The notes under the pieces were generated by a model. The model was not told the DNA's origin. It saw nothing but the letters and a program-made list of their open reading frames with translations, and searched no databases. The position numbers and the translations under genes are program-made. Below, piece after piece: positions 11,855 to 23,866 of a DNA stretch of 64,000 nt (the stretch's first letter is position 1; every line of letters begins with the position of its first letter). Source of the stretch: Trichoderma breve (taxonomy: Eukaryota; Ascomycota; Sordariomycetes; Hypocreales; Hypocreaceae); the NCBI RefSeq assembly GCF_028502605.1, contig NC_079234.1:186001-250000 (forward strand). Direction: 5' to 3'.

Positions 11855-12923
11855 CTATTGTATAGGTTTTTGTTGTAGCATGGATCCCGCTGGGGCCGGC
11901 ATTGCAGCGCCAGCCGCCGGAGAGTTTCGCTTCTTGAAGTCGTCAGAAATGTAACCCATGGTCACGAATTCGACTCCTTCATGCTTCATGAAATGTTCGA
12001 TAAGTCTAAAGTGCAACGTCAGTACATATAGGATCATGACAAGGATATGGTAATGGCGTCCATGTTACTCACCGTTCGTGCATCAAGATGACCTGCGGTC
12101 GGCCCGAGACATCAGGGTGGCAAGTAATTGGGAAAATAAACTCGTCATACTCTCTGTAGCAATAATCGAATGTGTCTCTCCAGATATCCTCAACGTCTCG
12201 CGGATTTACATATCCATGGCTGTTAGGTGCAGCTTTAATAAACATCATTGGCGGGAGGTCGTCAATATACCAATTGGCGGGAATTTCCACAAGCCCAGTT
12301 TCTTTGCCATTGACCAACGGCTTCATCCACTCATTTGGATGTTTTTTATAATCGATTTTGGTCCATGAGTCTCCGGTTCGAAGATAGTACGCCTGGCAGT
12401 CATGATGGCTGAGGCTGTGATCATATTCAATTCCGTAATCTAACAGAAGCTGTGCTCCCTCGGCACTGGCTTCCCACCATGGCGCAACGCTACCCTTGGG
12501 CGGTTTGCCGCAAAAATCGGTGAGCTGTCTATAAGTCTTGTCCAGGATAACTCGTTGTTGATCCAGTGTCATGTCTGCTGGGTTCTCATGTGAGTAGCCG
12601 TGCAGGCCAATCTCATGACCAGCGTCTCGCACCGCCGCCATCTCCGTTGGAAAAGAATCAAGAGTGTGACCTGGAATGAACCATGTTGCTTTGATGTTGT
12701 ATTTGTCAAACATCTTCAACATACGCTGAGTTCCAACAGTGGCGGCGAAGATGCCTGCATGGAGAGCTTTAGCATTTTGGTCTCTCAATCTGAAGGGCTA
12801 TTCAAGTCTGGGCTTGCCTCGACTGATGTCGCTTGTTGAATCCCCGCCCCCGTACGATCCCAACCATCCAGCAACAGCATCAACGTCAACTCCCCAGCTC
12901 ACAAGAACCCGCTTCTTTCCCAT
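11855..12923 (-). CDS. Polysaccharide deacetylase-like protein (NodB homology domain)
   Basis: Predicted intracellular metal-dependent deacetylase/hydrolase of 312 aa, with no signal peptide. Exons are 12923-12818, 12754-12073 and 12005-11855 and stay in frame. Metal-site features are the Asp-rich [11 protein letters not shown] near residue 10 and HGYSHENP (two His). APWWEAS and a C-terminal [10 protein letters not shown] also match the family. Intron 1 has a GC donor (GAG|GCAAGC), and using it gives the conserved SRGIFA junction. A GT three bases upstream would also stay in frame but would break that motif. The C-terminal tail is Ala/Pro-rich. This group is often labelled chitin deacetylase, but it resembles bacterial PuuE/PgdA-type enzymes more, so the substrate is uncertain. 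Confidence 0.88.
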
Positions 12924-13624
12924 CTTTTAGAAAGACTTTCCAACGGAATTCAGTCAGTGGCGATTACAAGTGCAGTATAGGCTGGGTAAGCGAGCAGTGT
13001 CCCCAATTGCTCCAGGCGTAGTCAAGATATTAATAATAATATAGTCAGAGTTAACTTGCGAAATATGACCCGAGTTTGTCTGGAGCATGAAATTGAGCAG
13101 CCTTCTCCTCTTGACGCAAGCGGAGGTTACCCTATCACAAGCTACTCCAAAGATAACATGGAGTAGCGTTGGAGACAATTGCTTAGTTGACCCACATAAT
13201 GGTTGGAGTAAGCTAGGTAGCCTCCAACAATGATGCTAATGGAGTAGATCGCCCAGCTATTCTACGCCACATTGGAACGGCTGTTTTGAGGTCACACATT
13301 CCACACTAGTCAAGATTCGCATTTCTCAAAGTTAATTGCTCATTACAAATCGGAAGACAGGAAGACCATAGATCTACTCTGTAACGATGTGATTAGAAAA
13401 TTCCCTACAAAGATTCCACATATGTATTTGGAGTGGCCTTTTGAGCCTCAAAGAACAGTTCTTGGGATAAAAAAGTATATAACTGTAAAATACGTATATA
13501 GTGAGATGATGGTGTCTTAATCATTGACACGAACATTCCGTATCGCGACTTCGCTTTGTCAAGTCTCTTGTATTACTACAGAAGTAGCAATCACCAACTA
13601 CTATTTTATCTCTTCCACGTCAGA
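12924..13624. other. Intergenic 0.7 kb, divergent promoters, with repeated GGAGTAG words
   Basis: Lies between the deacetylase and the carbonic anhydrase. It contains TACTCCAA (13143), ATGGAGTAGC and GTTGGAGAC (13158-13176), GTTGGAGTA (13202), CCTCCAAC (13221) and ATGGAGTAG (13239). These echo the words at 10151-10207. No coding potential seen. Confidence 0.4.
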
Positions 13625-14467
13625 ATGACATCTTGGGATGAACTATTAGAGCGAAACCGGTATTAAATTTGCTCCGCATGTCTTATATGATAGGACATAC
13701 TGACTAGATCCAGAGTGTACTCGGGGACGCATATCCCTAGACCCGACCTCCCAGACGTCAAGCCATCTCCGATTATTATTTGTATGTTATCTAGAAGTCA
13801 GTGAGCCTTCTATCTCATAACTAACACGATGAATCCTAGTTTGTTGCATTGACCTCCGCGTTCCTGTTCAAGAGTTTCTCCAGACTTCGCCGGAAGGTGC
13901 GCAATTGTATGAATTGTGATTCAGTTGCCTGTTTACTAATCCGTTTCATGTTCATAGACGCTTTTGTTATTAGGAATTGTGGCGGACGCGTTAAGCCAAA
14001 TCTCAATGATCTAATCTTTATGGAAGCAACTCAAGTAGGCGCGTTGCAAAATATCATTGTTATTCACCATACAGGTATTATTCAATGACAATTTGGGGAA
14101 AGAAATATGAGAAAATGTAGTATCTCTAACGAGAAGACTAGATTGCGGCTTCACCTATCACAATGACAAAGGCCTCAAGGAAAAGTTAAAAGTCAGACAT
14201 CCGAACCTTGTTGCAGAGGTCGATTCACTGAGTTGGGATACTTTTGGTTCTAGCGATAGGTATGTTTATCACAGTCGGGGTCACTGGCTTCACGTCCCCT
14301 CTCATAACTGAGGACACTAAATCTAACGGAGTTTTAGGCTGGAAGAAAGTGTCCGGGAAGATTTGAGTCTTTTGAGAGAACAAAAGTTCATTCGGCAGGA
14401 ACTAAAAGACAATGCCAAAGGTTATGTTTACGATATCAAGACTGGTATCCTTAAAGAAGTCGTTTGA
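13625..14467 (+). CDS. Beta-carbonic anhydrase-like protein
   Basis: Small zinc enzyme of 176 aa predicted to interconvert CO2 and bicarbonate. Six short exons (13625-13659, 13708-13781, 13840-13896, 13958-14074, 14142-14259, 14338-14467) total 531 nt. N-terminal MTSWDELLERNR; zinc motif C-x-D-x-R in FCCIDLRVP; then VIRNCGGRVKPNLNDLIF and the second zinc motif H-x-x-C in IIVIHHTDCGFTYH. All ligands fall into frame only after splicing. The C-terminal half is helical and charged and ends GYVYDIKTGILKEVV. It belongs to the short fungal subgroup, and some members of that group have no shown activity. The gene converges with the APH-like kinase gene. Confidence 0.85.
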
Positions 14468-14690
14468 GTCAAGTGCTGGAATTTAGCGGTCAATCGGAAT
14501 TGTCTCGGATCAGATACTTTTGCAGAAATGACATATTTATATGCACATATAGATATATCTAGTGAATGAAGTACATTGAATTCTTCATCTGGACGAGTAC
14601 AAACAGTCGACAGTTCCAGGGTTCAGCATACAATGCAGCTAGCAAGATGAGACATGACAGAAATATGCTTGAGTTCTCTTTGAAAAGAGA

Positions 14691-16116
14691 CTAATTACTA
14701 AAAGCGCCACCCGAAGAAGTATTGAAGCGGTCCAAAAACTTGACAATCATTTCCTCCGTCTGGCTTCGGATACTTCTTAGCTGTTCTGCGGTTTTTCGTC
14801 TCCTCATAACGGGGCTATCTAGTTCAAATGGACTTATTTTATCCTGGAGCCAGTAAATATCTGCGATATCTTCAAAATGAGGTATAGTGGCAGGCTTTGC
14901 AGCACCAGCTCGCATAAGCTCTTTATCCCAAGCCGCTGCCACGTCCCACTGGACTTCTGAAGCGTCTGCATTCAGAAAAGGCGTTGTGAAGCCAGAGAGC
15001 ATCGCTTTGCGAAGGCTGAGATCGGCTCCGGTTTCAAACGGCCCTGGAAGTTTTCCACCTGATATATTACCAAAAGAAAACCCGAGGAATTCTTCTGCGG
15101 CTGTCGCAACGTAGGAAAAGTCAAAATCCAACAATGCAGTCACCTGAAGAGTGTTTGCATCAAACAGGATGTTATTCGTTGCTATACCGTGTCAAATTAG
15201 AAGACCCTAAAACACTCAAGGCTCAATTGGAATAGGTTACTTACTAAAGTCTCCGTGAATAAGCACTCTACGAACTTGATCATAGTCCTTCAAAGCTTCG
15301 TCGAGTTGTTGACCTATAAATTTGTCAAGTTTTGCTCTTAATCCGTTTTCTTCCCAGCCCACTATGACTGGGTTTTCATCGGCCTCTTGAAGCTTGACCT
15401 TAAAGATAGAACGAATAAAATCCTTGTAGGTTGCAGAAGGCTCTCCTTTAAATAGAGACATTTGGCCACTAGTCACCATTCCATGCTTATCAAACTTCAG
15501 ACCTCCAAACATTTTGACTGTTTTCGAGATCTCAAATTGCTGGAGCAAGGCCAGAATATCGGCCATTTGCCCGAGCACAATGGATTTATCTTCCAGAGAT
15601 AACGTCTCAAAAACTTTTGCGGGTATGGTTCCAGGCATGAATTGCTGCATAGTGAAAGCTTGACCACTGTTTGTACCAGCCCAAGAATATACATCTGGAA
15701 TAATGTGACTATATTTTGTGTTCGCAAGTGCCTGTCGGACTAGCGCCATGAAGGCGACTTCATTTTCAACGCGATTGTTGTTATTCAGCCCAGTTCTTGG
15801 ATCAGAATTTGGTAGTCGAACAAGGATAGAGGTAGATTGTGCTGGAAATGGAACGGTTCCCGGCTGGACTTTATCAGACTGAAAGGATTTGATGTTCATT
15901 GGTCTGGTGATGGGCGATTCGAGAGTGACATGATATATGAAATTATTGTACGGAAATGGACAATCCATCTCATATTCAATGGGATCGATACTCTTTGCCT
16001 AAATTGAAGTTAGATGATGTCTCATAGCAAGAAGAATCAGTTCATACCTCTAGAGCATTCAATTGGAGAAGCGACTTGATAAAGTCGATACGTTGGTGAT
16101 ATTGTTCATGGTTCAT
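14691..16116 (-). CDS. Aminoglycoside-phosphotransferase-like kinase (APH family)
   Basis: Protein-kinase-fold phosphotransferase of 437 aa in three exons (16116-16048, 15998-15245, 15181-14691; in frame). Visible motifs are a nucleotide-binding N-lobe with SILVRLPNSDP and NEVAFM, the hinge-like FTMQQFMPG, the catalytic loop LIHGDFTTNNILFD (HGDxxxxN, split by intron 2) and the metal-binding LLDFDFSY. Fungal members of this family are abundant and mostly uncharacterised, and an antibiotic-resistance role should not be assumed. The start is the first ATG of exon 1 (MNHEQYHQRIDF). Confidence 0.85.
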
Positions 16117-17454
16117 TTTGCAAGCGCTCTAGCCAAGGCGAGGCTTGAAGTAGCGATTATGTAGCGTTGGTTGAGGTAGTGTATAAGTATGATGGTTACC
16201 AGAGACGGGTAAAGGTTATCGAGATCAAAGGCCTTTATATATAGAGCACAGAAGAAGCATCAATCGTGCCAAAACGCTACAAAGGTTCTATCAAGGCATA
16301 TAGAAACCAACAATAACTTGTTCGGAATACTCGATGCGGTTTAGACGTACGTGCTAATATGTACATGTAGTTGCACAAAGATGAAAAGCCTGCGTTAATC
16401 GGTACCTGTCTGATAATGGTGTGTTAATCCACACCTACCGTCTGGCGTTGGATCCTTGGCTCCGCAGCGTTGGTATCATTACATATGACTGCCTGCTTGG
16501 CGATGTATACTCGCGTTGACTTATCAATCATTTTGATTGTTGAATTCGAGAGATAGAGCAACTTCAATCATGTTGAGATACACATATGCATTATAGAGCT
16601 CCCGAGATACCCCACGCCGCAAAATGTGTTTGGTGACTTCAAGCTGAAGATGAATCTTAAGCGCTGTACAACACAAAGCCTCGTTACCGATCTTATCATG
16701 AAGCCATTGCGGAAAAAGCCCGCCAAAGTCGGAACAAGTCCGCTGAACTAAGCCTGCATTTGAATTGTAGTTTCGTTATTAGTTACTACACATTGGTGCA
16801 GCCTCTTGAGATCGCATCGAAGGTACCCTTTTCACGAATCAGTGTTCAACAGCGTGCATATACTAGCGCTTAGCAGACCTGGTGGCTGCACGAACTTCTG
16901 CGTGATCCTAAAAACAGCGGAAGAAAAAAATACAAAAGCGTTGAATATGCGCACACTTTATTCAAGCTGCCGCGCAATTTAAACCAGTCACTCCTGTCTC
17001 ATTTCCCTAGTTAACTTTCTTTCAATATACACGGCCAAAATTGCCGACTAAGACAATGCTTGCCTTATGGTACTAGATTCTTGGAAATAACAAGCATCAT
17101 TACAGAAGAATTCGTCCACTACTTATGAGTGAAGAAGGGTGTAACCAAGGCGGCAGAAGTCAAATGCAATCCATAGATAATTAATGGGAGCGCGTGGGGT
17201 TCTATCTAGTCGAAGCATCCCCTCTGCCTCCTGTAAGTCTGACCTTTGGGTCAGTCCCGCTATTTGGACAGTGCTTGTGACGTTTGCAGATGGTCTGGAA
17301 GATTTGGATTTCGCCGCCTGGCCCCAAAATTGCTTCCTGGTCGCTGCTTCTTTCTAATTTCACCACAGAATACAATATTTCCCCTCGCAAAAGTTCAACT
17401 TGATGAAAAACTGATTTGAGATATAATCTCGCTTCAAACTCCCACCCCGCGTCT
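16117..17454. other. Intergenic 1.3 kb, no gene seen
   Basis: Contains no open reading frame of useful length on either strand and no recognisable RNA gene. It holds the promoter of the APH-like kinase. An AT-rich polypyrimidine stretch lies around 16990-17030. Confidence 0.5.
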
Positions 17455-19093
17455 CTAAAGACCAATAGATTCAACAACATCTTGGCTCGTTTCATCCTCG
17501 TATGTATATAGAATCAATAGGGAAGTTAGCACACGATCGTTGACTGAAGGAGTGGCCCCCAGAATGAGTTTTTGCATACCTCGTGTGAGCTGCAGTGCAG
17601 CATACGAAGATTTTTGCGGGGCATAATATGCATCGCTCCCATCTCAATATTTCTCAGCTCAATGAACTTTGACTCGAATGCAAATATCCAAGGATAGCTG
17701 AGAGCAAAGCTTTGTGGTGATCCATTCCAGTCCAACCGCAACTGCGGTCGAGATCGCTTACCATTGCGGTCAACGAAAAATGAGAAGTCAGTGTAATTAA
17801 GAAGGAATTCTTCATCTATTCGCTCTATATGAATAGGCCTGGGGCCATTCTTGAGAGCGAACTCGAGGGAGGCATCAGGTTCGTCAAGAAGCGTCTGAGT
17901 TTCGAGCGTCTCTAATGAGACAACTTCAAAACCTCGACGGCTGGCGAAACAAATTTTTGATTTCAAGAAGTGCACTGAAAATGTTTGTTTGGGGATGTAG
18001 AACTCTTTGGACAGTGTAAGGTCATTGTGGCCGCCATCTATGGATTCACCACTAGTTGCCGCATGACTTGCTTCAAATACCTTGATTGTACTTGACAATG
18101 AGCCTGACTTAACACATGACACCATGTGCTTTCCTATGCAGACTCCGACCTTGAAAAAAGTACACTTTTTCTGAAGTGTCCTCGGATTTTGTAGGATCGA
18201 AAAATCATTGGAATCCAATTTCACTAGGGGATAAGATTGTAAAGTATCATTCGACAATATCAGTAGGAGATTGTACTCTTCCAAAATGCCAATCTGGGCA
18301 ATCTTTTGAATGTCAAGGACTTTCTCGGGGACCGAATCATGCTTCTCACGGTTGGAGAGATAGAGGCCGTTGTCTGTGCCATAGAGTATTTTGCGTCCGT
18401 GATCTGCGAACAGCTGTTAATCGATTCACTTCAGGAATTAACGTAAGATCCAATCTTACCAGAAGGCACAGCACAATTAATTTTTCTTGAGTCCTTGAAG
18501 AAATTGATAGAGACAAGGCTGGGGTTGAAAGTTTCGGGATAAACTCGCAGACGCTCGCGAGCGGTGCCGATAAGATCCACCAATTTCTCTTGATCCGCTT
18601 CAGAGGAGGCATACAGAGTCAACTGATAGCCTGTTTTCCCCAAATGAAGAAAGGTTATGGGCCACGCTTCGTTGCTCACGGTATTCGCACTGCTAGCCTT
18701 CATAAACCCAAGAAACGAGAATCGTCTAAGACGAGATGTGTGCGTATCCGCCTGTTGGACTTTAGAGAGTAATAGAAGTTCAAGAGGGATAGGCCGGCGG
18801 TAGATTTCAATCTTTTTGCTGCTTTGGTTCCAGCTGATATTAGCAAATAATATTGCATGGTCAAAAACTAATACCGTAATATTTGAGGTGTCAGTGAGAG
18901 ACGTCTTCAATTCGCCCGTAAAGAATAACTTTCGGCCATCTTCATCAAGCTTCAGATCTGCTGTTTCGCTCCTTTGAGATCCCAGCAATTCGCGAATCGT
19001 TTCCAGATTGATAGTTGGCCTACTTTCCGCAGGCTCCTCAATGGGTTTTTGAATGCCGTCCTGGATCATGGTCAATTGGGCTGGAACATTCAT
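17455..19093 (-). CDS. PH-CNH protein, truncated Rom2-type RhoGEF
   Basis: Predicted 499-aa protein in three exons (19093-18460, 18403-17580, 17496-17455; 1500 nt). The N-terminal half reads as the PH domain that follows the DH domain in fungal Rho1 GEFs (LKLDEDGRKLFFTGELK...VLVFDHAILFA). Exon 2 is a CNH (citron homology) domain: KILYGTDNGLYLS, LEEYNLLLILSNDTLQSYPL, RGFEVVSLETL. No DH or DEP domain is seen in the 2.6 kb upstream, so GEF activity is not expected. The last intron uses a shifted acceptor: where homologues continue ILYTYEDE, the expected AG reads TG, and the next AG keeps frame but removes about six residues. It is either a decaying duplicate or a derived regulator. Confidence 0.55.
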
Positions 19094-21714
19094 GAGACAA
19101 ATAAAAGTTGCCAATGATAAAAAAGAAGATAGACTGGACTATTATAATTTATCACAATGTCTCCCTATTTGAGTGTTCTTAAGCAACTTCCCGCGGGTTT
19201 CAGCACATAATATCCAAATTTCTGCCTGGAGTACGAAGTCGCGATCAGCACTAATCGCAGGACGTGGCGCAGCGCACTCCCGTAAAAAATCCCCGCCCGG
19301 CCAGCAGTAAAACTACACTTGTGTATAGCAGCGCATGTCCTGCCTTGTTTAGCAGGAGACATTTGACTGTTCTGAGTATCTCACAGGTTACGAGTACGAA
19401 GTGGCATAAGCAGCAGCAGCAACCAATACGAGCTCTTTCAGGAACTCTGGCAATAAAACTGCCAAGGTTGTCAGCTTTGAGATGACGTTAATACAGTCTG
19501 ATTGACGAACACTCGGGAGGGACAAAGACGTTTAGACCCTCTAACCTTCTTTCAGTGTCACGTATAGATTATTAGCCGCACTCTGTCTAGAAAGAGGTAT
19601 CAACAATCGAAGCAATAACCGCAACAAGTGGTCCCACATAACAACCGAAGCTGATGTCGAACCTTAATTTGCGTAGATTGGCCAAAGTTGTAAACACTCT
19701 CTCTGACAATATTATAAAGATCGTTCAGCGAAGCCTAAGGTGGCAATTCAACTACACCACAGCCGGAAATATATACTTGATACAAACATTTTCCCTCAAT
19801 GCCTCGTATTGACTCGCCGCGGAATTTGAGGGGCATGGAACATGTTAAACAGCTCACAGCAAAGCTTCCGGATGGTTTATTATGAGGATGAGAAATCCAC
19901 TACGCTGAGGAGAGAAAAAAGAGAGCCTACCAAGCAATCAATATCGAAGCTTGACATTAAACCGAATGATGGAGCATAGTATCATCAATTACAACTATCT
20001 GTGGACTGCGAATCGGTGTTGAAGTTCCACAAATCCACTGGTGTACCGAATGTTGGCCTCCATCGGCTAAGCTAGAAAAGAGGCACCGGGAAGAGGGTGG
20101 CCTGGATGCGGTGAGATTAGCCCGACGGATAAATCTAGCATGCTCCTCGCAAGGCGTGCAACTGGTCATCGTGTCTCCCTTGACGACTAGTAACATATGA
20201 AGATGTAAAATGTTTTCTTTTGCATCGCAGCAGCGGTCACCTAACAAACCATTGCCAAACTCTTTGTCATGGCTTGGGCCAGATTGGGCGGGAAAAGGGC
20301 GAAGGAACCATGTAAATTACACGATTAAAGATTACCCCATTTGCCATCGCCTCTTCCTTTTCATGTTCCCATCCCGCTGTCCTACGGGATTTTCATTTCT
20401 GTATTTCTTTATCTATCTATCTATTCATTTTTCTTAACGGAAAAAATGGCCGGTGCCCATGATTAGATTTTCCGGTCCAGAACCACCATCCATACTTCCT
20501 CGTTCCTTCCTGCGGAATTGATAGGACAATTTAGGTGCGATAAATATTGTACCTCGTCTCCTTTTTAGTTTGGCATCGTCCAGTGGCACAACTTGTGAAG
20601 GGCGTATTGACGAGATTGCAACGTTAGCCATTTTGGTCTCCGCATTCATGGAATGATAAATAGATATCGAGTCCATCATTCTGTTACCCCATCCAAGGCT
20701 ATGCTACAGTGCCAGCTGCTAGTATAGCGGTTTATCGAGATATGGAGGCGGCTTCAACATGTTTCCATCCATACGCCACTTGCAAACGCTGGATTCAAGA
20801 CAAGCGCAAACTTAGGGGACCAGGCCAATCAGTGGACGCTACATCGGTCCAGGGGTGGGTAAAAGCTCCCCCAGTTACGCGCAAAGTGAACTATCCAGGT
20901 AAGCTTACCTGGGTAGTCAATTTCATCCGTGTCAACGCTTCACCATAAAGACAGCAGTATGGTTAGATACACGCGATGTTCCCTGGCCTTGTGTTCCCTG
21001 GCCTTTGGTTATCTGGCCTACGGGGCCCCTAGATCTGGTGACCTCTTGCCGAGGTGTAGCCCGAACAGCATTAATCCAGCTCTGGCTCCAATTACTCCGC
21101 ATCCTCCCCCGCCTTGCGCTACAATCATGGCCACAATATTCTTCCATCTCTCGGTAAATCGGCACGCTGGACTGTAGCTTATCAACGCTAACAGGGGGTT
21201 GAGAATGAAGCTTTTCCCTCCTGGTGCACATTTTGAACCAACCGTCTTGGGACTTTATCAAGAAAGGTGGTCTGTTAACGATTATCTACCCCACGTACGA
21301 TCAACCACGCTGTGGCGGCCACGGAAATATTCAGACTAACAAGGACAGAGTACCTCGTACTTACATACCTACACGCGACTCAGGTGACGTTACATTCTCG
21401 ACAAACATGTTGATTATCCCGTGATAGGGAAGTCTCTGGGGTCAAGAAGCTCCTACTTAGTGTAGATCGGCGTAATCAGGTTGGATTTGATTGACCAGAT
21501 TGCCAACAGCTTCCCCCCACACAACCGATCAGTTCAGCGATGGTCACATTCTATACGCTAGAGAGAACGATTATTCCTACCTTAGTATATATCTATAAGA
21601 TCCTCAAACTGTAGCTCGTTTTCCATCACTCGGCTTGGCAAACTCCACGTGAAACACAGCATCCAGCAGCCAGCTGTTGGTCGAATACCTTGGCGTTTGG
21701 ACTCCGATATCACT
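19094..21714. other. Intergenic 2.6 kb, no supported gene
   Basis: Only short open frames, none with family motifs; one weak candidate (ATG at about 20959) is listed among the rejected items. Notable features are a TCTA-rich microsatellite around 20410-20425 and a 26-bp near-palindrome at 20891-20916. The last few hundred bases must hold the permease promoter. Confidence 0.5.
20891..20916. repeat. 26-bp near-perfect palindrome
   Basis: The core CCAGGTAAGCTTACCTGG (20895-20912) is a perfect 18-bp palindrome. Outside it one pair mismatches and three more pairs match (CTA...TAG). It could be a dimeric protein-binding site or a hairpin. It lies about 0.8 kb upstream of the MFS permease. Confidence 0.7.
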
Positions 21715-23539
21715 ATGGAGAAGCACGAGGAGGCAGCAGTAGCTGGGCAGGAAGTGAGCCATGGGGGGGAGAAGGGAGAGCTCGTTCATATCGATGTAAC
21801 GCGTGATATCACTCGCGCTGAACATGAGCTTGGTTTCTGGCAGGCCATGAGACAATATCCCACGGCTACATTCTGGGCCATGTTTTTCAGTATTGCCGTT
21901 ATCATGTCCGGTTATGATGGTCAAATCATCTTCTCGTTTTACGCTCTCCCAGCATTCCAGAAGCGGTACGGAAATCTCGTCGACGGCTCTTACGAAATCC
22001 CTGCCCCGTGGCAGACTGCCCTCGGAATGGGCAACCCAATCGGCCAAGTTCTCGGCGCACTTGCTAGTGGCTATCCAATGGAACGATTCGGCCGAAGATG
22101 GACATTGGCTGTGTGCTGTGTATGGTCAATTGGGTTCGTCTTTGTGCAATTCTTTGCCAATTCTCTTCCGATGCTCTGCGCCGGCGAAATTCTAGGCGGT
22201 CTAGCTTACGGTTTCTACGTGGTCATTGCTCCGACATACGCGTCGGAAATTTGTCCCCTGGCTCTCCGGGGTCTGCTCACGGCTTTCATCAACCTGGCCT
22301 TTGTCATCGGACAGTTCATTGCTCAAGGAGTTGCTGCCGGCCTAGAGGGCCGAGAAGATGAGTGGGCATATAAGGCGCCATTTGTATGTACTAGCTCTCA
22401 CATATCCCCTGAGTTTGGCACATAATTAACAAAATTAGGCACTACAATGGCTCTGGCCGTTAGTTATCCTCATCGGCCTACCATTTGCTCCGGAAAGTCC
22501 ATATTGGCTTGTCCGTCAGGGACGCAAGGAAGATGCCCGTAAGGCATTGGTGCAATTGTCGTCTTCTAAAAATGCACCAGATATCGACCAGGTGCTGCTT
22601 GGAGTTGAGCAGACAGATCTCCTGGAGCAAGAATTTGAAGCAACAACGAGCTACTTGGATTTGTTCAAGGGTGTCAACCGCGTACGAACAGAGATCACCA
22701 TCATGGTATATCTGATCCAAGTCATTGCGGGTAATCCGCTTATTGGCTATGCCAACTACTTTTTTGAACAAGCAGGTCTCAATCCTGCAGAGGCATTCAA
22801 CAGTTAGTATCTTGGCCATCAACACACATGTAGCTGCTAACGGTTAATAGTGGGTGTTGGAAACACCGCCTTGGGATTCGTCGGCACCATCACATCATGG
22901 TTTCTGCTGAACTATGTGAGAAATCCAAAGCCCTTGATAGAGCGTACGCATACTGACAATAATAGTTCAAACTCGGTCGCCGAACAATCTATAACTCCGG
23001 CATGTGGGTGATGACGTTGCTTCTCTTCATCATCGGCTTCCTCAGCATTCCATCTCACAATACAGGTGCAATTTGGGCAATGGCCAGTTGCATGGATGTG
23101 TAAGTTGAGCATCTTTTGCCATTAACTTTTTTGATCCCCATAATAACTCTAAATTCCTGTGTAAAGGTGGACTTTTATTTATCAGATGACCGTTGGGCCT
23201 ATATGCTTTGTTGTCATTTCCGAGATATCTTCTACACGATTGCGGACAAAGTCAATCGCGGTTTCTACTGCTGTTCAATCATTCTTCAACATTATTAGCA
23301 CAATCGCCATGCCGTATATGCTCAATAGTGACCAGGCCAACTGGGGAGGTAAGGCGGGCTTTTTGTTCGGAGGGTTCAGTTTCTTCTGCACCATCTGGTG
23401 TCATTTCAGGCTGCCTGAGAGTCAAGGAAGGACATTTGAGGAGCTTGATATTCTTTTCCAGAGAAGAGTGCCACTAAGGCAGTTCAAGACTTATGACCTT
23501 TTGGAAGAGGTTGAAGGAGAAAAGACTACGACAGCATAG
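21715..23539 (+). CDS. MFS sugar permease, alpha-glucoside/maltose type
   Basis: Plasma-membrane proton:sugar symporter of 534 aa in five exons (21715-22383, 22439-22802, 22851-22915, 22966-23099, 23167-23539; in frame). Sugar-transporter signatures are GYDGQIIFSFYALPAFQKRYG after helix 1, ERFGRRWTL between helices 2 and 3, PTYASEICPLALRG after helix 4, and PESPYWLVRQGR before the central loop. The C-terminus ends LPESQGRTFEELDILF. FFEQAGL and LGFVGTITSWFL fit the fungal maltose/general alpha-glucoside permease branch. The start is the ATG at 21715; the frame is open further upstream but without ATG. Introns are only 48-67 bp. Confidence 0.92.
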
Positions 23540-23866
23540 TACCTAATAAAGGAAAGAAATTAATGTTTCTACCACTCGTTCGCGGCGAAGCCAGTTTCCA
23601 CAGCATGAGAATAATTATTTAATAGGGTTACACCTTTAATAAAAAGAATAATTTTCATTTGCTGCTCTCCATGGCTTTCTATTTATTCCAAGAATGGAAG
23701 ACTGGAGGAAAGAGAGGTCCAGACGCTCGACAAAACTAGATGCTAGTCGAGAGTAAAACTTGAACGGCATAATAAGTTACCTAAGCTAGATATTTCCCTG
23801 GAGTAGTAGGATCTCTCGTCTTTATACAGCATCAGTTAAGCTTTTCTGTGCACAATTTTGTTTTCT
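23540..23866. other. Convergent 3' region
   Basis: About 0.33 kb between the stops of the sugar permease and the HET gene. AT-rich with AATAAA-like words; consistent with two 3' UTRs. No other feature. Confidence 0.5.

Noticed and set aside
12954..13178. Minus-strand open frame upstream of the deacetylase
   Set aside because: Overlaps the repeat-rich promoter and has no recognisable features.
14691..16116. Antibiotic-resistance function for the APH-like gene
   Set aside because: The fold is shared by many unrelated fungal kinases, and nothing in the sequence points to aminoglycosides.
17202..17454. Minus-strand open frame after the PH-CNH stop
   Set aside because: Lies beyond an in-frame stop and shows no CNH continuity; treated as noise.
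20941..21177. Short frame with a signal-peptide-like start (ATG near 20959)
   Set aside because: The hydrophobic stretch comes from a CCTGGCC-type local repeat; no conserved features.
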